Positions 19,907 to 29,495 of a stretch of 64,000 nt of DNA are shown piece by piece; the first letter of the stretch is position 1; the number at the start of each line of letters is the position of its first letter. The DNA is taken from assembly GCF_014695385.1 (NCBI RefSeq), contig NZ_JACJOD010000041.1:183589-247588 (forward strand), read 5' to 3'. The notes beneath the pieces are model-generated. The model did not search any database, had not been told where the DNA came from, and was given only the letters and a program-made list of their open reading frames with translations. The position numbers and the translations under genes were made by a program. The DNA comes from Trichocoleus sp. FACHB-46. GTDB lineage: Bacteria; Cyanobacteriota; Cyanobacteriia; FACHB-46.

Positions 19907-20707
19907 TTATTGGGTTCGAGCTGCATTAGCGGCTAGGCGATCGACTAAGTTGGGTGCGACTAACTTCAGCCATTGCCCCACTTTGCCTTTCAGCGTCATC
20001 ACCTCTTCTCGCTGTCGTCGCTTCATCGCGCGGATAATTTGCTGCACGCATTCCTCTACAGGCATCGTATCTTTCCCCTCGTCCCTGGGACTATGTCCTA
20101 AAGGTTGGCCATCTGCACCTAAAGCCCGTTCGCGGATATCCGTAGCAACAAATCCTGGAGACACAATCAAGACATCTACGCCTGTTTCTTGCAGTTCGAT
20201 GCGAAGCGTGTCAAAGAAGCCTTGCATGGCATGTTTACTCGCCACATATCCCGATCGCGTGGGTACTCCTTGCTTGCCGCATAGAGAAGAGATCGCCACC
20301 AACAATCCTTTGCTGGTCTTTAGGCAAGGGAGAGCATGGTAGGTACAGTAGACGGCACCTAAATAATTAACTCGCATTACTTGCTCAAAAATAGAGAGGT
20401 CTGTAACCTCCTCGAACCGAGCGATCGCGCCGATACCAGCATTATTCACAAGGATGTCAATTCCGCCAAACTGCTGAACGGATTCATCAATTAAACGTTT
20501 GCAAGCATCCGGGTCAGTTACGTCTATTGGAACTGCGATCGCGCGTCCTCCTTGTTGTTTGCAGGCTTCTACAGTTTCTGTCAGAGCTACCTCATTCCGA
20601 GCAGCTAAGACTAAGTTGGCTTGCTGTTGGGCCAGCGTAATTGCGAGTGCTCGGCCAATTCCATCTGAAGCACCTGTAAGGATAACTGTTTTGTGATTAA
20701 AGCGCAT
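19907..20707 (-). CDS. Short-chain dehydrogenase/reductase (SDR)
   Basis: A 266-residue classical SDR. The nucleotide-binding motif TGASDGIG is at residues 11-18, NNAGIG follows near 87-92, the catalytic Ser is in AISSLCGK and the Tyr/Lys pair in YVASKHA. The substrate cannot be told from sequence. It converges on the PHP gene, separated by 34 bases. A second, more distant SDR lies at 34246-35064. Confidence 0.92.
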   Translation of the reverse strand: MRFNHKTVILTGASDGIGRALAITLAQQQANLVLAARNEVALTETVEACKQQGGRAIAVPIDVTDPDACKRLIDESVQQFGGIDILVNNAGIGAIARFEEVTDLSIFEQVMRVNYLGAVYCTYHALPCLKTSKGLLVAISSLCGKQGVPTRSGYVASKHAMQGFFDTLRIELQETGVDVLIVSPGFVATDIRERALGADGQPLGHSPRDEGKDTMPVEECVQQIIRAMKRRQREEVMTLKGKVGQWLKLVAPNLVDRLAANAARTQ

Positions 20708-21361
20708 AAGTAAGGGTGCATTTCAAAAAGATCTAAAGGCATCCTACCGCGCAAAATCTAGCTCGGTTAAGTTTTGTATCCAGAGGCAATGGCCCGAAAG
20801 GGTTTTATTGAAATCAAAATAGTAGAATTACTGGCTTTAGATTTTGAAGATAGGGTCAGCAGCCTTCAAAGAGATGAAAATACTTAAATCCGATTGTTTG
20901 TATAGCCTGCAAGTTAATAACAAATTAACAGTCATAGTAGCTTTGCTATTTATTTCTTAAGCTGTTTCATCTCGATTAAAAAATCCTTATTTACACTGAT
21001 TTTGATTCATAAAGCCTATGCACTGAGAGAGTCTTAACTACTTTAAGAGCTTTGCATATTGTGCTGAGAAGACATACGCTATTCTGCTGAGTCGTTTTTT
21101 TGATTTACAGCGAATACTAGTTTTTAAGGTTCCTAGAGCAGAAAGCTTTAAGTTGATGATTGTACTTAAAATTTCAGGTTATCTCTTTGAAGTTGGCGCG
21201 AATTACTGATACTTAAAGCCTAGTATTTTGGCTAACTGTTAATAACATCTCTGCTCAAGCTTGTAGTCAAGAGAATAAGAATTCTAGCTTTCAAAGGTTC
21301 CCGCAGTCTTCCACATCCTGGTCAAAAGGATTAGTCAAAGTAATACAAGAGGCATTATCCA
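20708..21361. other. Long AT-rich intergenic region upstream of the surface-protein cluster
   Basis: About 650 bases, clearly more AT-rich than the flanking genes, separate the SDR gene and the first DUF11-type gene. It must hold the promoter and any control elements of the surface-protein cluster. A 28-codon frame (20874-20960, hydrophobic C-terminus) is too weak to call. No repeats were recognised. Confidence 0.5.
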
Positions 21362-23065
21362 GTGAAAAGAGTGAAGTCGAACAATAGAACTAGCGTCAAG
21401 CCTAAATTTAATTACCGCTCCCTAGTTGCAGGATTGTTTATTGCAGGTGGTGTGTTTCAACTGGTTACTCCGGTTCTAGCAGCTCCCGCAGCAAACACAA
21501 CGATCAGCAACACAGCAACTGCGAGCTATACAGATCCAAGCACTGGCACGACTCTCAGCGCTACCTCCAACACTGTTACCGTGACAGTAGCCGAGGTTGC
21601 AGGTATTGACGTCAGCGCTTTAAACACTCCTGGTTCTGCTCAACCTGGTGGCACGCTTAACTACGACTTCAAAATCACCAACACTGGTAATGACCCCACT
21701 CGGTTCGTATTACCTAGTACTGCAAGCATCACTGGTACAGGTGCAGCAGGCGCATCTATCAGCCAGATCATCACTGCTGGCGCTGACGGCGTATTGGGCA
21801 ACGCAGATGACCAAACTATCGCAGTTGGTGGTGCTCCATTACTGACTGGTTCAATCGCGGCTAACGGGATTATTAATGTCCGAGTTGTCCTCGCGATCGC
21901 CGCTAACGCTGCTCCTGGAACGGTTACGGTGGAATACGGTAAATCTGTCGATCCTGCCAGCACCAACCAAGTGTATGCAGCTAATGGAGCTTTAGACATC
22001 TACACCAATGACAACACTGATCCGAGCACTGTGCCTGGTGAAGTAGCAGGTGCTCCTGTCAATGGCACTCGCGAAGATAGCGCCACTCTAGATGGTGTGA
22101 TCGGTAACGTCGCTGGTGTCCTGAATGGAACTAATGGCAATGCGGCTGCTACAGGTGATGGCACCAATAACAACACTGACTTCACCAACAAAGCTGTAGC
22201 ACCGACCGATAGCAAACCCGGTAGCACTGCTAACGATCCAGGTGTAGTCACCTTCACCAATACGCTCAGCAACACTGGTAATGCTCCTGCTACCTTCTTG
22301 TTACGCCCTGATGCACCGGGTAGCACTGTACCTGCTGGAACCACGGCAACTATTACTGCGGGAGGTACAACTGGAACCTTCACTTGGAATGGTACTGCTT
22401 GGACTGGTACACCAGTTACTGTAAGCGTCGCTCCTGGAACGCCTGTTAACTACACAGTTACTGTAGATTTACCTGCTGGCACGAAGCTCTCAACTGATCT
22501 CACAACTCCAGGTGATCTCACAAGCCCGACTGCTGCTGTGGTTGGTGGCTATGCAATGCCTATCCTCGCCTTTGTAGATAGCAACAATGATGGAATTGCT
22601 CAGGTAACAGAGCCTCAAAACCTCACGATTGAGCGCACTTATCTAGGTTATGTAGCAATGTACAAAGAAGCTCAAATCCTAGAGGCTGATGGTACCACCG
22701 TTGTTCAGGCTTTCACCACAGATGCTACTGCTTTAACAGGCAAACTCACGCCAGGACGTATTGTCGAGTACCGGATTTCCTACAAGAACATTTCCGAGAC
22801 TGCTGCGGCCACCACGGGTAGTTCCATTCTCAATGCCACCAATCTCCAAATTGTAGAGGATGGCACCACAGGTGGTAACAACTGGGCGCTCGACCAAGAT
22901 GGAAATACCATCATGGATACAGTTCACGTTTCTGGTATTGATGCTGGTGGAACAATTGTTACGACTGGTACTGATCCCAACATCACCAAGTATGTAGACA
23001 CTATTTCTTCCTTAGCACCTGGTGCATCTGGCAAACTCGACATTCGTCGCAAGATGAGCAACTAA
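21362..23065 (+). CDS. Exported protein with DUF11-like repeat domains, first gene of surface cluster
   Basis: A 567-residue protein starting at GTG. Residues 1-41 are a long signal peptide (basic start, hydrophobic LVAGLFIAGGVFQLVTPVLA, Ala-rich cleavage site). The mature part is rich in Thr, Gly, Asn and Asp. It starts with SNTATASYTDPSTGT and contains DUF11-like beta-sandwich segments near residues 80-200 (NYDFKITNTGNDP), 295-380 (FTNTLSNTGNAPATF) and 430-567 (RIVEYRISYKNIS). Cys is absent in the mature domain. Such domains occur in bacterial cell-surface proteins. It heads five exported genes on the same strand. No catalytic motif is seen. Confidence 0.85.
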   Translation: MKRVKSNNRTSVKPKFNYRSLVAGLFIAGGVFQLVTPVLAAPAANTTISNTATASYTDPSTGTTLSATSNTVTVTVAEVAGIDVSALNTPGSAQPGGTLNYDFKITNTGNDPTRFVLPSTASITGTGAAGASISQIITAGADGVLGNADDQTIAVGGAPLLTGSIAANGIINVRVVLAIAANAAPGTVTVEYGKSVDPASTNQVYAANGALDIYTNDNTDPSTVPGEVAGAPVNGTREDSATLDGVIGNVAGVLNGTNGNAAATGDGTNNNTDFTNKAVAPTDSKPGSTANDPGVVTFTNTLSNTGNAPATFLLRPDAPGSTVPAGTTATITAGGTTGTFTWNGTAWTGTPVTVSVAPGTPVNYTVTVDLPAGTKLSTDLTTPGDLTSPTAAVVGGYAMPILAFVDSNNDGIAQVTEPQNLTIERTYLGYVAMYKEAQILEADGTTVVQAFTTDATALTGKLTPGRIVEYRISYKNISETAAATTGSSILNATNLQIVEDGTTGGNNWALDQDGNTIMDTVHVSGIDAGGTIVTTGTDPNITKYVDTISSLAPGASGKLDIRRKMSN

Positions 23066-23167
23066 GCTCCGTTAGTCAAGATTGGGGCACTTTAAGTGGA
23101 GTGTCCCAATCACCTCTCCCTTCCCCCATCTCCCAACAAGTCCCTCACACTACTGCGAGAATTAATT

Positions 23168-23740
23168 ATGAAACGCTCCTCTCTCATCGGTTTAAGTGCG
23201 ATCGCCCTCGTTGCTTCCATTCCCTTCGTTAACGAACTACCTGTATCCGCTAGTTGGCTAAATCCTGGTACTAAGATTGCTCAAAACAATCAACGTCAAG
23301 CTCAGATGCAATTAGTTCTGAGCGCTGACAAAAAAATTGTGCAAAAAGATCAGCAAGGCAAAGAAAAAGTTACTTGGGAAGCGCTGAAAGGCAATGTAAC
23401 CGTGCAGCCAGGAGACGTGCTTCGTTACACCTTGACTGGCGAAAACAAGAGCGATCGCCCCATCAAAGACCTCAAGCTAAATCAGCCTGTGCCTCAAGGT
23501 ATGGCTTATGTCATGAGTTCAGCAGCAATCAGCCCTAACGCTGGAACTCAAATCACCTATAGCATCGACCAAGGCAAGAGCTTTGTGGCTCAACCCAAAG
23601 TGTCGGTCAAGCAAGCTGATGGCAAAGTCGTCATGAAGCCCGCTCCCGCTGAAGCTTACACCAACATCCGTTGGACAATTGGCTCAGCAGTAGGTGCCAA
23701 GAGCACTCTGAAAGCAACTTACCAAGTCAAAGTTCGCTAA
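23168..23740 (+). CDS. Small exported protein with a single DUF11-like domain
   Basis: A 190-residue protein from the ATG at 23168; the frame extends 24 codons further upstream, but those residues do not look like a signal. Residues 1-28 are a typical signal peptide (MKRSSLIGLSAIALVASIPF). The mature domain has QPGDVLRYTLTGENKSDRPI and VPQGMAYV, matching the DUF11 core strand pattern, then a positively charged Lys-rich stretch. Size and single domain suggest a subunit or cap in a surface assembly. It lies 103 bases after the first DUF11-like gene, and a terminator follows. Confidence 0.85.
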   Translation: MKRSSLIGLSAIALVASIPFVNELPVSASWLNPGTKIAQNNQRQAQMQLVLSADKKIVQKDQQGKEKVTWEALKGNVTVQPGDVLRYTLTGENKSDRPIKDLKLNQPVPQGMAYVMSSAAISPNAGTQITYSIDQGKSFVAQPKVSVKQADGKVVMKPAPAEAYTNIRWTIGSAVGAKSTLKATYQVKVR

Positions 23741-23746
23741 GCAAGC

Positions 23747-23796
23747 TTGAGGGCGAGCGCTCTACACTTTCAGATTCGCCCTCAAATTCTCTTTTT
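23747..23796 (+). terminator. Rho-independent terminator within the surface cluster
   Basis: A perfect 10-bp stem (TTGAGGGCGA at 23747-23756, TCGCCCTCAA at 23776-23785) with a 19-base loop is followed by a T-rich run (attctcttttta). It separates the first two surface genes from the remaining three, so the cluster probably has at least two transcripts or partial readthrough. Confidence 0.75.
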
Positions 23797-23934
23797 ATCT
23801 CTTTTATTTAAAGCTTTCAAGTTATTTTATATGTCCAACAAGCAGTCAGAGAAGTTTAGAACTGACTGCATAGGGATACTTGTGCCTTTGCGATCGCTAC
23901 CCCTTCTGGGCTGACAAGGAGATCCGTTACTGTG

Positions 23935-25452
23935 ATGCCACTTTCCAAAAAACATATATTTTCAGTTAAAAACTGGAGCCAGCGGGCAGTTGCGATCGCG
24001 GTGGCAAGCAGCTTACAACATTCACTTCCTGTTCTGGCTAAAGGCATTACAACGACTCAACTCTCTAACCAAGCCAGCTACACCTATAGCGATTCTGTTA
24101 CCCAAAAAACCTTTCAAGGAAATTCTGCCCCAGTTAGTACCAGCATTGATCGCTTAGTTGATCCCTTTGGACGTATTCGTGGCTGTGCTGGAGAGATGCT
24201 GAACAGTTACAACGGTTTCAGCCTGGGAATTTATGAAACGAACCCTAGCGATCCCACGGGTGCAAGTTTACACGGTTTGGTATCGCTCACCAAAACTGAG
24301 CTACCTGATGTTGCCAATAACATTATCCCTGCTGGGATTGCGCCTAATAGTGAAAATAGTAATCCCTTCTTTTTTACTAACAGTGATGAAGGCACCTACA
24401 ACTTTCTCCTTGACCCGAAGCGCGGTCAGCTAGATGTAGGCAAAGCTTACATTCTCGTGATTAATCCACCCGAGAATGGTGGTTATAACCAACGCCGGAT
24501 TCGCCTCAGCATTACTGCTCGCACCAACGATACTGTCTCTTACACTGCTACATCACTAGACGGTAAACCCATCAGTAGCACTGATAATCGCTCCTCTGTG
24601 AGTGAGACTATTAATATTCAAAATGCTGAAGGTGCAGGTTTAGTCTTAGCGTTGCTCGATGTTGATGTTGACATATGTCAGTCTCAAGGCGTTCAAATTA
24701 TTAAAACAGGCGATCGCGCGGCAGCAGAGCCAGGAGACACCGTTATCTATCGGCTCTCGATCAAGAATTTGGCGACTGCGGCGATCGACAATGTCGTGAT
24801 TACAGATACTCTCCCCACTGGGTTCAACTTCCGAGCTGACTCAGTTCGCGCTGAAATTGCCAACCAACCAGTTGCAGTCACAACGAAACAGAATGGCTCA
24901 ACTGTTACCTTTCAGCCCAATGTTTCCTTAGCGCCTCAAGCTGACAATCAAAGCGCGGTTTTAAACATTGCTTACGCCGCTGTTCTCACGCCTGATGCAG
25001 TCCGTGGTACGGGTCTCAACTCTGCGGTTGTCAGTGGCGATCGCGTAGATAATCGCCAAGGGGTGAAAGATGGTCCTGCAACTCACCGTCTTCGTATCCG
25101 TTCTGGTATTTTGTCCGATTGCGGTACCATCATTGGTCGTGTCTTTGTAGACAAAAACTTTGATGGCGAACAACAACGAGGTGAACCCGGTGTCCCTAAC
25201 GCTGTCGTGTTTATGGATGATGGCAACCGCATCACCACCGACCCCAATGGCTTGTTCTCCGTATCTAATGTGATTTCTGGTTATCGTACTGGGGTACTAG
25301 ACCTCACGAGCGTCTCCGGTTACACCTTTGCCCCCAATCTCTATGTCAAAGAACGCAATAGCCAATCTCGCCTAGTGCATCTACAACCAGGTGGCTTGGT
25401 CCGAATGAACTTCGCAGTGACCCCAGCTTCCAGCGAAACCAAAAACCAGTGA
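23935..25452 (+). CDS. Exported protein with DUF11 and SdrD B-like domains
   Basis: A 505-residue protein from ATG 23935; a GTG three bases earlier is in frame. The first 35 residues look like a signal peptide. A Cys-containing N-terminal domain (about 60-240, with IRGCAGEML) precedes a DUF11 domain (about 255-385: IIKTGDRAAAEPGDTVIYRL, ITDTLPTGF). The C-terminal 110 residues (IIGRVFVDKNFDGEQQRGEP) match SdrD B-like/CnaB folds, with a calcium-loop-like DKNFDGE and the typical GVPNAVVFMDDG and TDPNGLFSV strands. These domains form rigid stalks in surface proteins. It is followed after 211 bases by the outer-membrane barrel gene. Confidence 0.85.
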   Translation: MPLSKKHIFSVKNWSQRAVAIAVASSLQHSLPVLAKGITTTQLSNQASYTYSDSVTQKTFQGNSAPVSTSIDRLVDPFGRIRGCAGEMLNSYNGFSLGIYETNPSDPTGASLHGLVSLTKTELPDVANNIIPAGIAPNSENSNPFFFTNSDEGTYNFLLDPKRGQLDVGKAYILVINPPENGGYNQRRIRLSITARTNDTVSYTATSLDGKPISSTDNRSSVSETINIQNAEGAGLVLALLDVDVDICQSQGVQIIKTGDRAAAEPGDTVIYRLSIKNLATAAIDNVVITDTLPTGFNFRADSVRAEIANQPVAVTTKQNGSTVTFQPNVSLAPQADNQSAVLNIAYAAVLTPDAVRGTGLNSAVVSGDRVDNRQGVKDGPATHRLRIRSGILSDCGTIIGRVFVDKNFDGEQQRGEPGVPNAVVFMDDGNRITTDPNGLFSVSNVISGYRTGVLDLTSVSGYTFAPNLYVKERNSQSRLVHLQPGGLVRMNFAVTPASSETKNQ

Positions 25453-25663
25453 ATATACTACTGCTCTCACAGGGATAAGTTAAAAGGCTGACAACAGTCC
25501 AGTAAAACAGCGCAAGTGTTTAGAAGGCTTAAATCTTATCTTAGGGATATCCAGTTTTTCCTACCGCACATAGCCGAGTTTCCTAGCCTGAAACACTCCT
25601 AGTTATCTGCCAGCTCTGTAGGAAATCTTTATTTCACAAACCTCTATCCGCTGTGAGCAAGAG

Positions 25664-28600
25664 ATGACTACGAAGCCTACAGGTTCTAAAATTAACGCCC
25701 TAAAGCTTGGTTTGCTCGGAGCTATCACCGGAACTGTAGGTCTAATTGGGTCTCCCTTGGCTGCCCAGGCAAGCACAGAATTTGAGGTTTCCCTTCCAGA
25801 GACATCTATACAGCCAGTTACTATTTCTTCAGGCAATGGAGCATTTCACCCTCTAATCTTCTCACCTCAATTATCAGATAACTTAATTACGGCTCAAGCG
25901 ATCGCTCCTGTTGCAACGACTCCTGATGCCAAGCCAGAGGCTACGGCTACTGAGACTGCCCCACCTTTGCCAGCGACCACGACTCCCAGCGCTGAAGCAT
26001 TACCAGTTCTAGAAAATATTCCTGAAAGTGCTCCGGTTGATGCCGCTCCTGCGGTTACACCTACCCCTACTGCAACTCCTGAGAATACCAGCCCTGTTGC
26101 TCCTACAGAAGTCAAGATTCTCACGCCTACTACCAACACAGTTCTAGATATCCCTGCGACGACAGTAATTCTACAATTTGTGGAAGGTATACAGGTACAA
26201 CTACAAGCAAATGGAGCTACTGTTAGCACCACCTCAATTGGTCGTACAGAAACAGATACCAAAACTGGTATCATCACCCAAACTTGGTATGGTGTGCCTT
26301 TGAAAGAGGGAGACAATACCATCACCGCTCAGCCTACTACCAATGGAGTTTCTGGTACTCCCGTGGCGGTTCAGGTACAAGTTCGGGGTAGCGCCACCCA
26401 ACTGAGTATACAGACGGTTGAGACTCGTATCCCTGCGGATAGCCGTTCTACCGCTACAGTGCAAGGGCAATTACTAGATGGCAAAGGTAACCGTTCTAAT
26501 CGAGATGCGATCGTTACCTTAAGTACTAGCGCTGGAGAATTCGTTGGTGCCGATGCGAAAACCGATGAGCCTGGGTTTCAGGTACAAGCCCGTCAAGGCC
26601 AGTTTACAGCCAACTTGCGCTCCAGCTTACAAGCTCAAACAGTAACAGTCCGGGCCAATATTGGTGAGTTAGAAGCTTTTACCCAACTTCAATTTGAAAC
26701 GAATCTGCGTCCCTCGATCGCAACAGGTGTAATTGATGTGCGGTTGGGCAGACGAGGCAGCGACTACTACGGTAGCTTCCGCGATTATCTCCCTCGTGAT
26801 GGCGATAACTCTACAGAGCTAGATGTGCGCGGGTCTGTATTTGCCACTGGTAAGGTAGGCGATTGGCTGTTTACAGGTGCTTACAACAGCGATCGCAACC
26901 TTAACCAAACCTGCGATGCTAACAGCCGCCTATACCGAGATACGCAGTTTTGTGAGCAGAACTATCCCGTATATGGCGACAGTTCTCGTGTTGATAACCT
27001 CACGCCTTCTAAAGATAGCCTGTACTTGCGGGTTGAGCGCTCCGCTAAAATTGCGGGTGCCGCTCCTGACTATGCCATGTGGGGCGACTACAACACCAAT
27101 GAGTTTGCCACCAAATCTCAACAATTTACCGCGTTCACTCGCCAGTTGCATGGTTTCAAAGCCAACTACAACATCGGTGATCTGCAAGTAACTGGCTTCT
27201 ACGGCAACAACGTCGAAGGCTTCCAAAGAGATACGATCGCACCCGATGGCACCAGTGGTTACTACTTTCTCTCTCGTCGCCTCCTGGTTCCTGGTAGTGA
27301 GAATGTTTTTATTGAGCTAGAAGAGCTGAATCGTCCTGGCACAGTGCTCGATCGCCAGTCTCTCAACCGAGGCTCTGACTACGACATCGACTACGATCGC
27401 GGTTCTGTCATTTTCCGCAAACCCATCCTCCGGACTGATATTAGTGACGAAGGTGAGGTATTGGTTCGTCGGATTGTCGTTACTTACCAGTATGAAGGTC
27501 AAGGTACCAGTAACATCTACGGTGGTCGCGTTCAATATCACCTAGACCGTACCCTCAATCATGAAAGCTGGCTCGGTGCAACTTATCTCAAAGAAAACCA
27601 AGGAGTACGGGATTTTGAACTCTACGGAGCAGATGCCCTCATCAATCTAGGTTCTAAGGGACAACTGATTGCAGAATACGCTCATTCTAAAAACGACTCT
27701 GAAGTGATGGGCAAGGTGAGCGGTTCAGCTTACCGTTTAGAAGCTCAGGGAGAAATCGCTAAAGGCATTCAAGGCCGAGCTTATTACCGAGCCGCTGACC
27801 CAGGATTCGCCAATGATGCCACGATTAGCTTTGTCCCTGGTCAAACTCGCTACGGTGCTCAGGTTACAGGCAAGCTTTCCGCCACCACCAACCTCCGGGC
27901 ACAGTACGACCATGAAGATAACTATGGCGTTGCGCCCCGTCCCCTCGATACTTTAGAAGATTTGTTTGCGCCTCATTCTACCGCCATTCCTGGTAGCCAG
28001 ATGGATAACTCTCTCACCACAATCTCAGCTGGTATTCAACAGAAAATTGGCAAATCTGATCTCACAGTAGATTGGATTCACCGCGATCGCGAAGATCGTC
28101 TCTATCCTGATCTCAGCGGCACTTCTGATCAGTTGCGTTCTCGCGTGACGGTTCCTCTCGCCAGTAACCTCACCTTCCTAGCCCAAAACGAGATGACTCT
28201 TTCAGGCAAGGTAGATAGCGTCTACAACGATCGCACCCTTGTCGGTCTGGATTGGAAGCCGATGCCTGGAGTCGATGTGCGTCTGGCGCAGCAGTTCTTT
28301 ACTCGGGGTCAATATGCTGGAAATTCTATTACCAGCTTGGATGTCAACAGTTCTTACAAGCTCGGTTCTGATACCACCTTGACCGGACGTTATTCTTTGC
28401 TAGGTGGCGCTGACGGCCTGAAGATGCAGGGTGCAGTGGGCCTCAACCAGCGCTGGAACATTGCTCCAGGTCTCCGGATGGATCTGGCTTATGAGCATGT
28501 GTTTGGTAATTACTCGCGTCGCACGGCTGCGGGTTCTCAGTTCCTTCAGCCCTTTGCATCAGGCCAGAGTGCTTCTTCTCTGGCATTGGCTTCTGGAGAT

Positions 28601-29488
28601 AGCTACAGTGTTGGTTTAGAATACACTGACAATCCTAAGTTCCAAGCGAGTGCTCGTTACGAACACCGCTCCTCCTCTGAAGGCAGCAATACTGTAATCT
28701 CTGCGGCTGCCACAGGTAAAATCACTCCTTCTCTTACCGCTTTAGTTCGCTACCACCAAGCGAGTGCTGCCAACCAAAAGTTATCTGATTTGGGAGATAC
28801 CAAAGATCTAAAAATTGGTTTGGCTTACCGTGATATCCACAGCGACAAATTCAATGCGCTGTTGCGCTATGAGTATCGCCAGAACCCCTCCACAATCCCA
28901 GATTCTCTCTTGCTGGGCAATGGCACTGGTTCTGAGGAGCATCTCTTCGCGGCAGAAGCGATTTATGCACCCAATTGGCGCTGGGAGTTCTATGGCAAAT
29001 ACGCGTTTCGTCATAGCTCCACCTATTTAGCTAAAGATTTAGTGGGTACTAGCAGTGTCTCCCTAGCCCAGCTCCGAGCCACCTACCGTTTAGGCTACAG
29101 CTGGGATGTGGTTGGAGAAGCTCGCTGGATCAATCAACCCAACACAGGTTATAGCGAAACTGGGTTCAACATTGAGGCAGGCTACTATATGACTCCCAAC
29201 TTGCGCCTAGCAGCAGGATATGGATTTGGCCGTGCTAGCGATCGCGATTTCAGTGGTTCTCGCTCAGTGGATGGTCCTTACCTCGGCCTCACAGTGAAAC
29301 TGAATGAATTGTTTGATGGTTTTGGTTTACAGAAAGCACCTCAGCCTCAGCAACAGCCCCAAACTAAGCCAGTTGCCTCACATTCTTCTAGTCATTTAGC
29401 GCATACAACTGCAACCTCGGAAACAACATCTACAACATCCGAATTAGTTCCGGCTGCATCTGCAACTGTTAGTGGTAGTGGGGAATGA
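25664..29488 (+). CDS. Giant outer-membrane beta-barrel protein with N-terminal Ig-like domains
   Basis: A 1274-residue exported protein. Residues 1-38 are a signal peptide; a Pro/Thr/Ala-rich linker covers about 80-145. Next come an Ig-like domain (about 145-245) and a Big_1/invasin-like domain (about 248-345, SRSTATVQGQLLDGKGNR). From about 355 to 1230 the sequence alternates amphipathic beta strands ending in aromatic residues, consistent with a large outer-membrane barrel. A segment at about 538-590 (PGSENVFIELEE, GSDYDIDYDRG at residues 570-580) resembles a motif seen in SprA-type translocons. A Gln/Pro/Thr/Ser-rich tail of about 50 residues follows the barrel. It likely anchors or exports the adjacent DUF11 proteins. 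Confidence 0.85.
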   Translation: MTTKPTGSKINALKLGLLGAITGTVGLIGSPLAAQASTEFEVSLPETSIQPVTISSGNGAFHPLIFSPQLSDNLITAQAIAPVATTPDAKPEATATETAPPLPATTTPSAEALPVLENIPESAPVDAAPAVTPTPTATPENTSPVAPTEVKILTPTTNTVLDIPATTVILQFVEGIQVQLQANGATVSTTSIGRTETDTKTGIITQTWYGVPLKEGDNTITAQPTTNGVSGTPVAVQVQVRGSATQLSIQTVETRIPADSRSTATVQGQLLDGKGNRSNRDAIVTLSTSAGEFVGADAKTDEPGFQVQARQGQFTANLRSSLQAQTVTVRANIGELEAFTQLQFETNLRPSIATGVIDVRLGRRGSDYYGSFRDYLPRDGDNSTELDVRGSVFATGKVGDWLFTGAYNSDRNLNQTCDANSRLYRDTQFCEQNYPVYGDSSRVDNLTPSKDSLYLRVERSAKIAGAAPDYAMWGDYNTNEFATKSQQFTAFTRQLHGFKANYNIGDLQVTGFYGNNVEGFQRDTIAPDGTSGYYFLSRRLLVPGSENVFIELEELNRPGTVLDRQSLNRGSDYDIDYDRGSVIFRKPILRTDISDEGEVLVRRIVVTYQYEGQGTSNIYGGRVQYHLDRTLNHESWLGATYLKENQGVRDFELYGADALINLGSKGQLIAEYAHSKNDSEVMGKVSGSAYRLEAQGEIAKGIQGRAYYRAADPGFANDATISFVPGQTRYGAQVTGKLSATTNLRAQYDHEDNYGVAPRPLDTLEDLFAPHSTAIPGSQMDNSLTTISAGIQQKIGKSDLTVDWIHRDREDRLYPDLSGTSDQLRSRVTVPLASNLTFLAQNEMTLSGKVDSVYNDRTLVGLDWKPMPGVDVRLAQQFFTRGQYAGNSITSLDVNSSYKLGSDTTLTGRYSLLGGADGLKMQGAVGLNQRWNIAPGLRMDLAYEHVFGNYSRRTAAGSQFLQPFASGQSASSLALASGDSYSVGLEYTDNPKFQASARYEHRSSSEGSNTVISAAATGKITPSLTALVRYHQASAANQKLSDLGDTKDLKIGLAYRDIHSDKFNALLRYEYRQNPSTIPDSLLLGNGTGSEEHLFAAEAIYAPNWRWEFYGKYAFRHSSTYLAKDLVGTSSVSLAQLRATYRLGYSWDVVGEARWINQPNTGYSETGFNIEAGYYMTPNLRLAAGYGFGRASDRDFSGSRSVDGPYLGLTVKLNELFDGFGLQKAPQPQQQPQTKPVASHSSSHLAHTTATSETTSTTSELVPAASATVSGSGE

Positions 29489-29495
29489 TAAAGCT

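Noticed and set aside
20874..20960. A 28-codon frame with a hydrophobic end in the region before the surface cluster
   Set aside because: Too short, weak ribosome site and no similarity evident.
29472..29495. An earlier GTG start of the last surface gene overlapping the barrel gene by 17 bases
   Set aside because: The extra residues precede and weaken the signal peptide; ATG 29496 gives a normal one.
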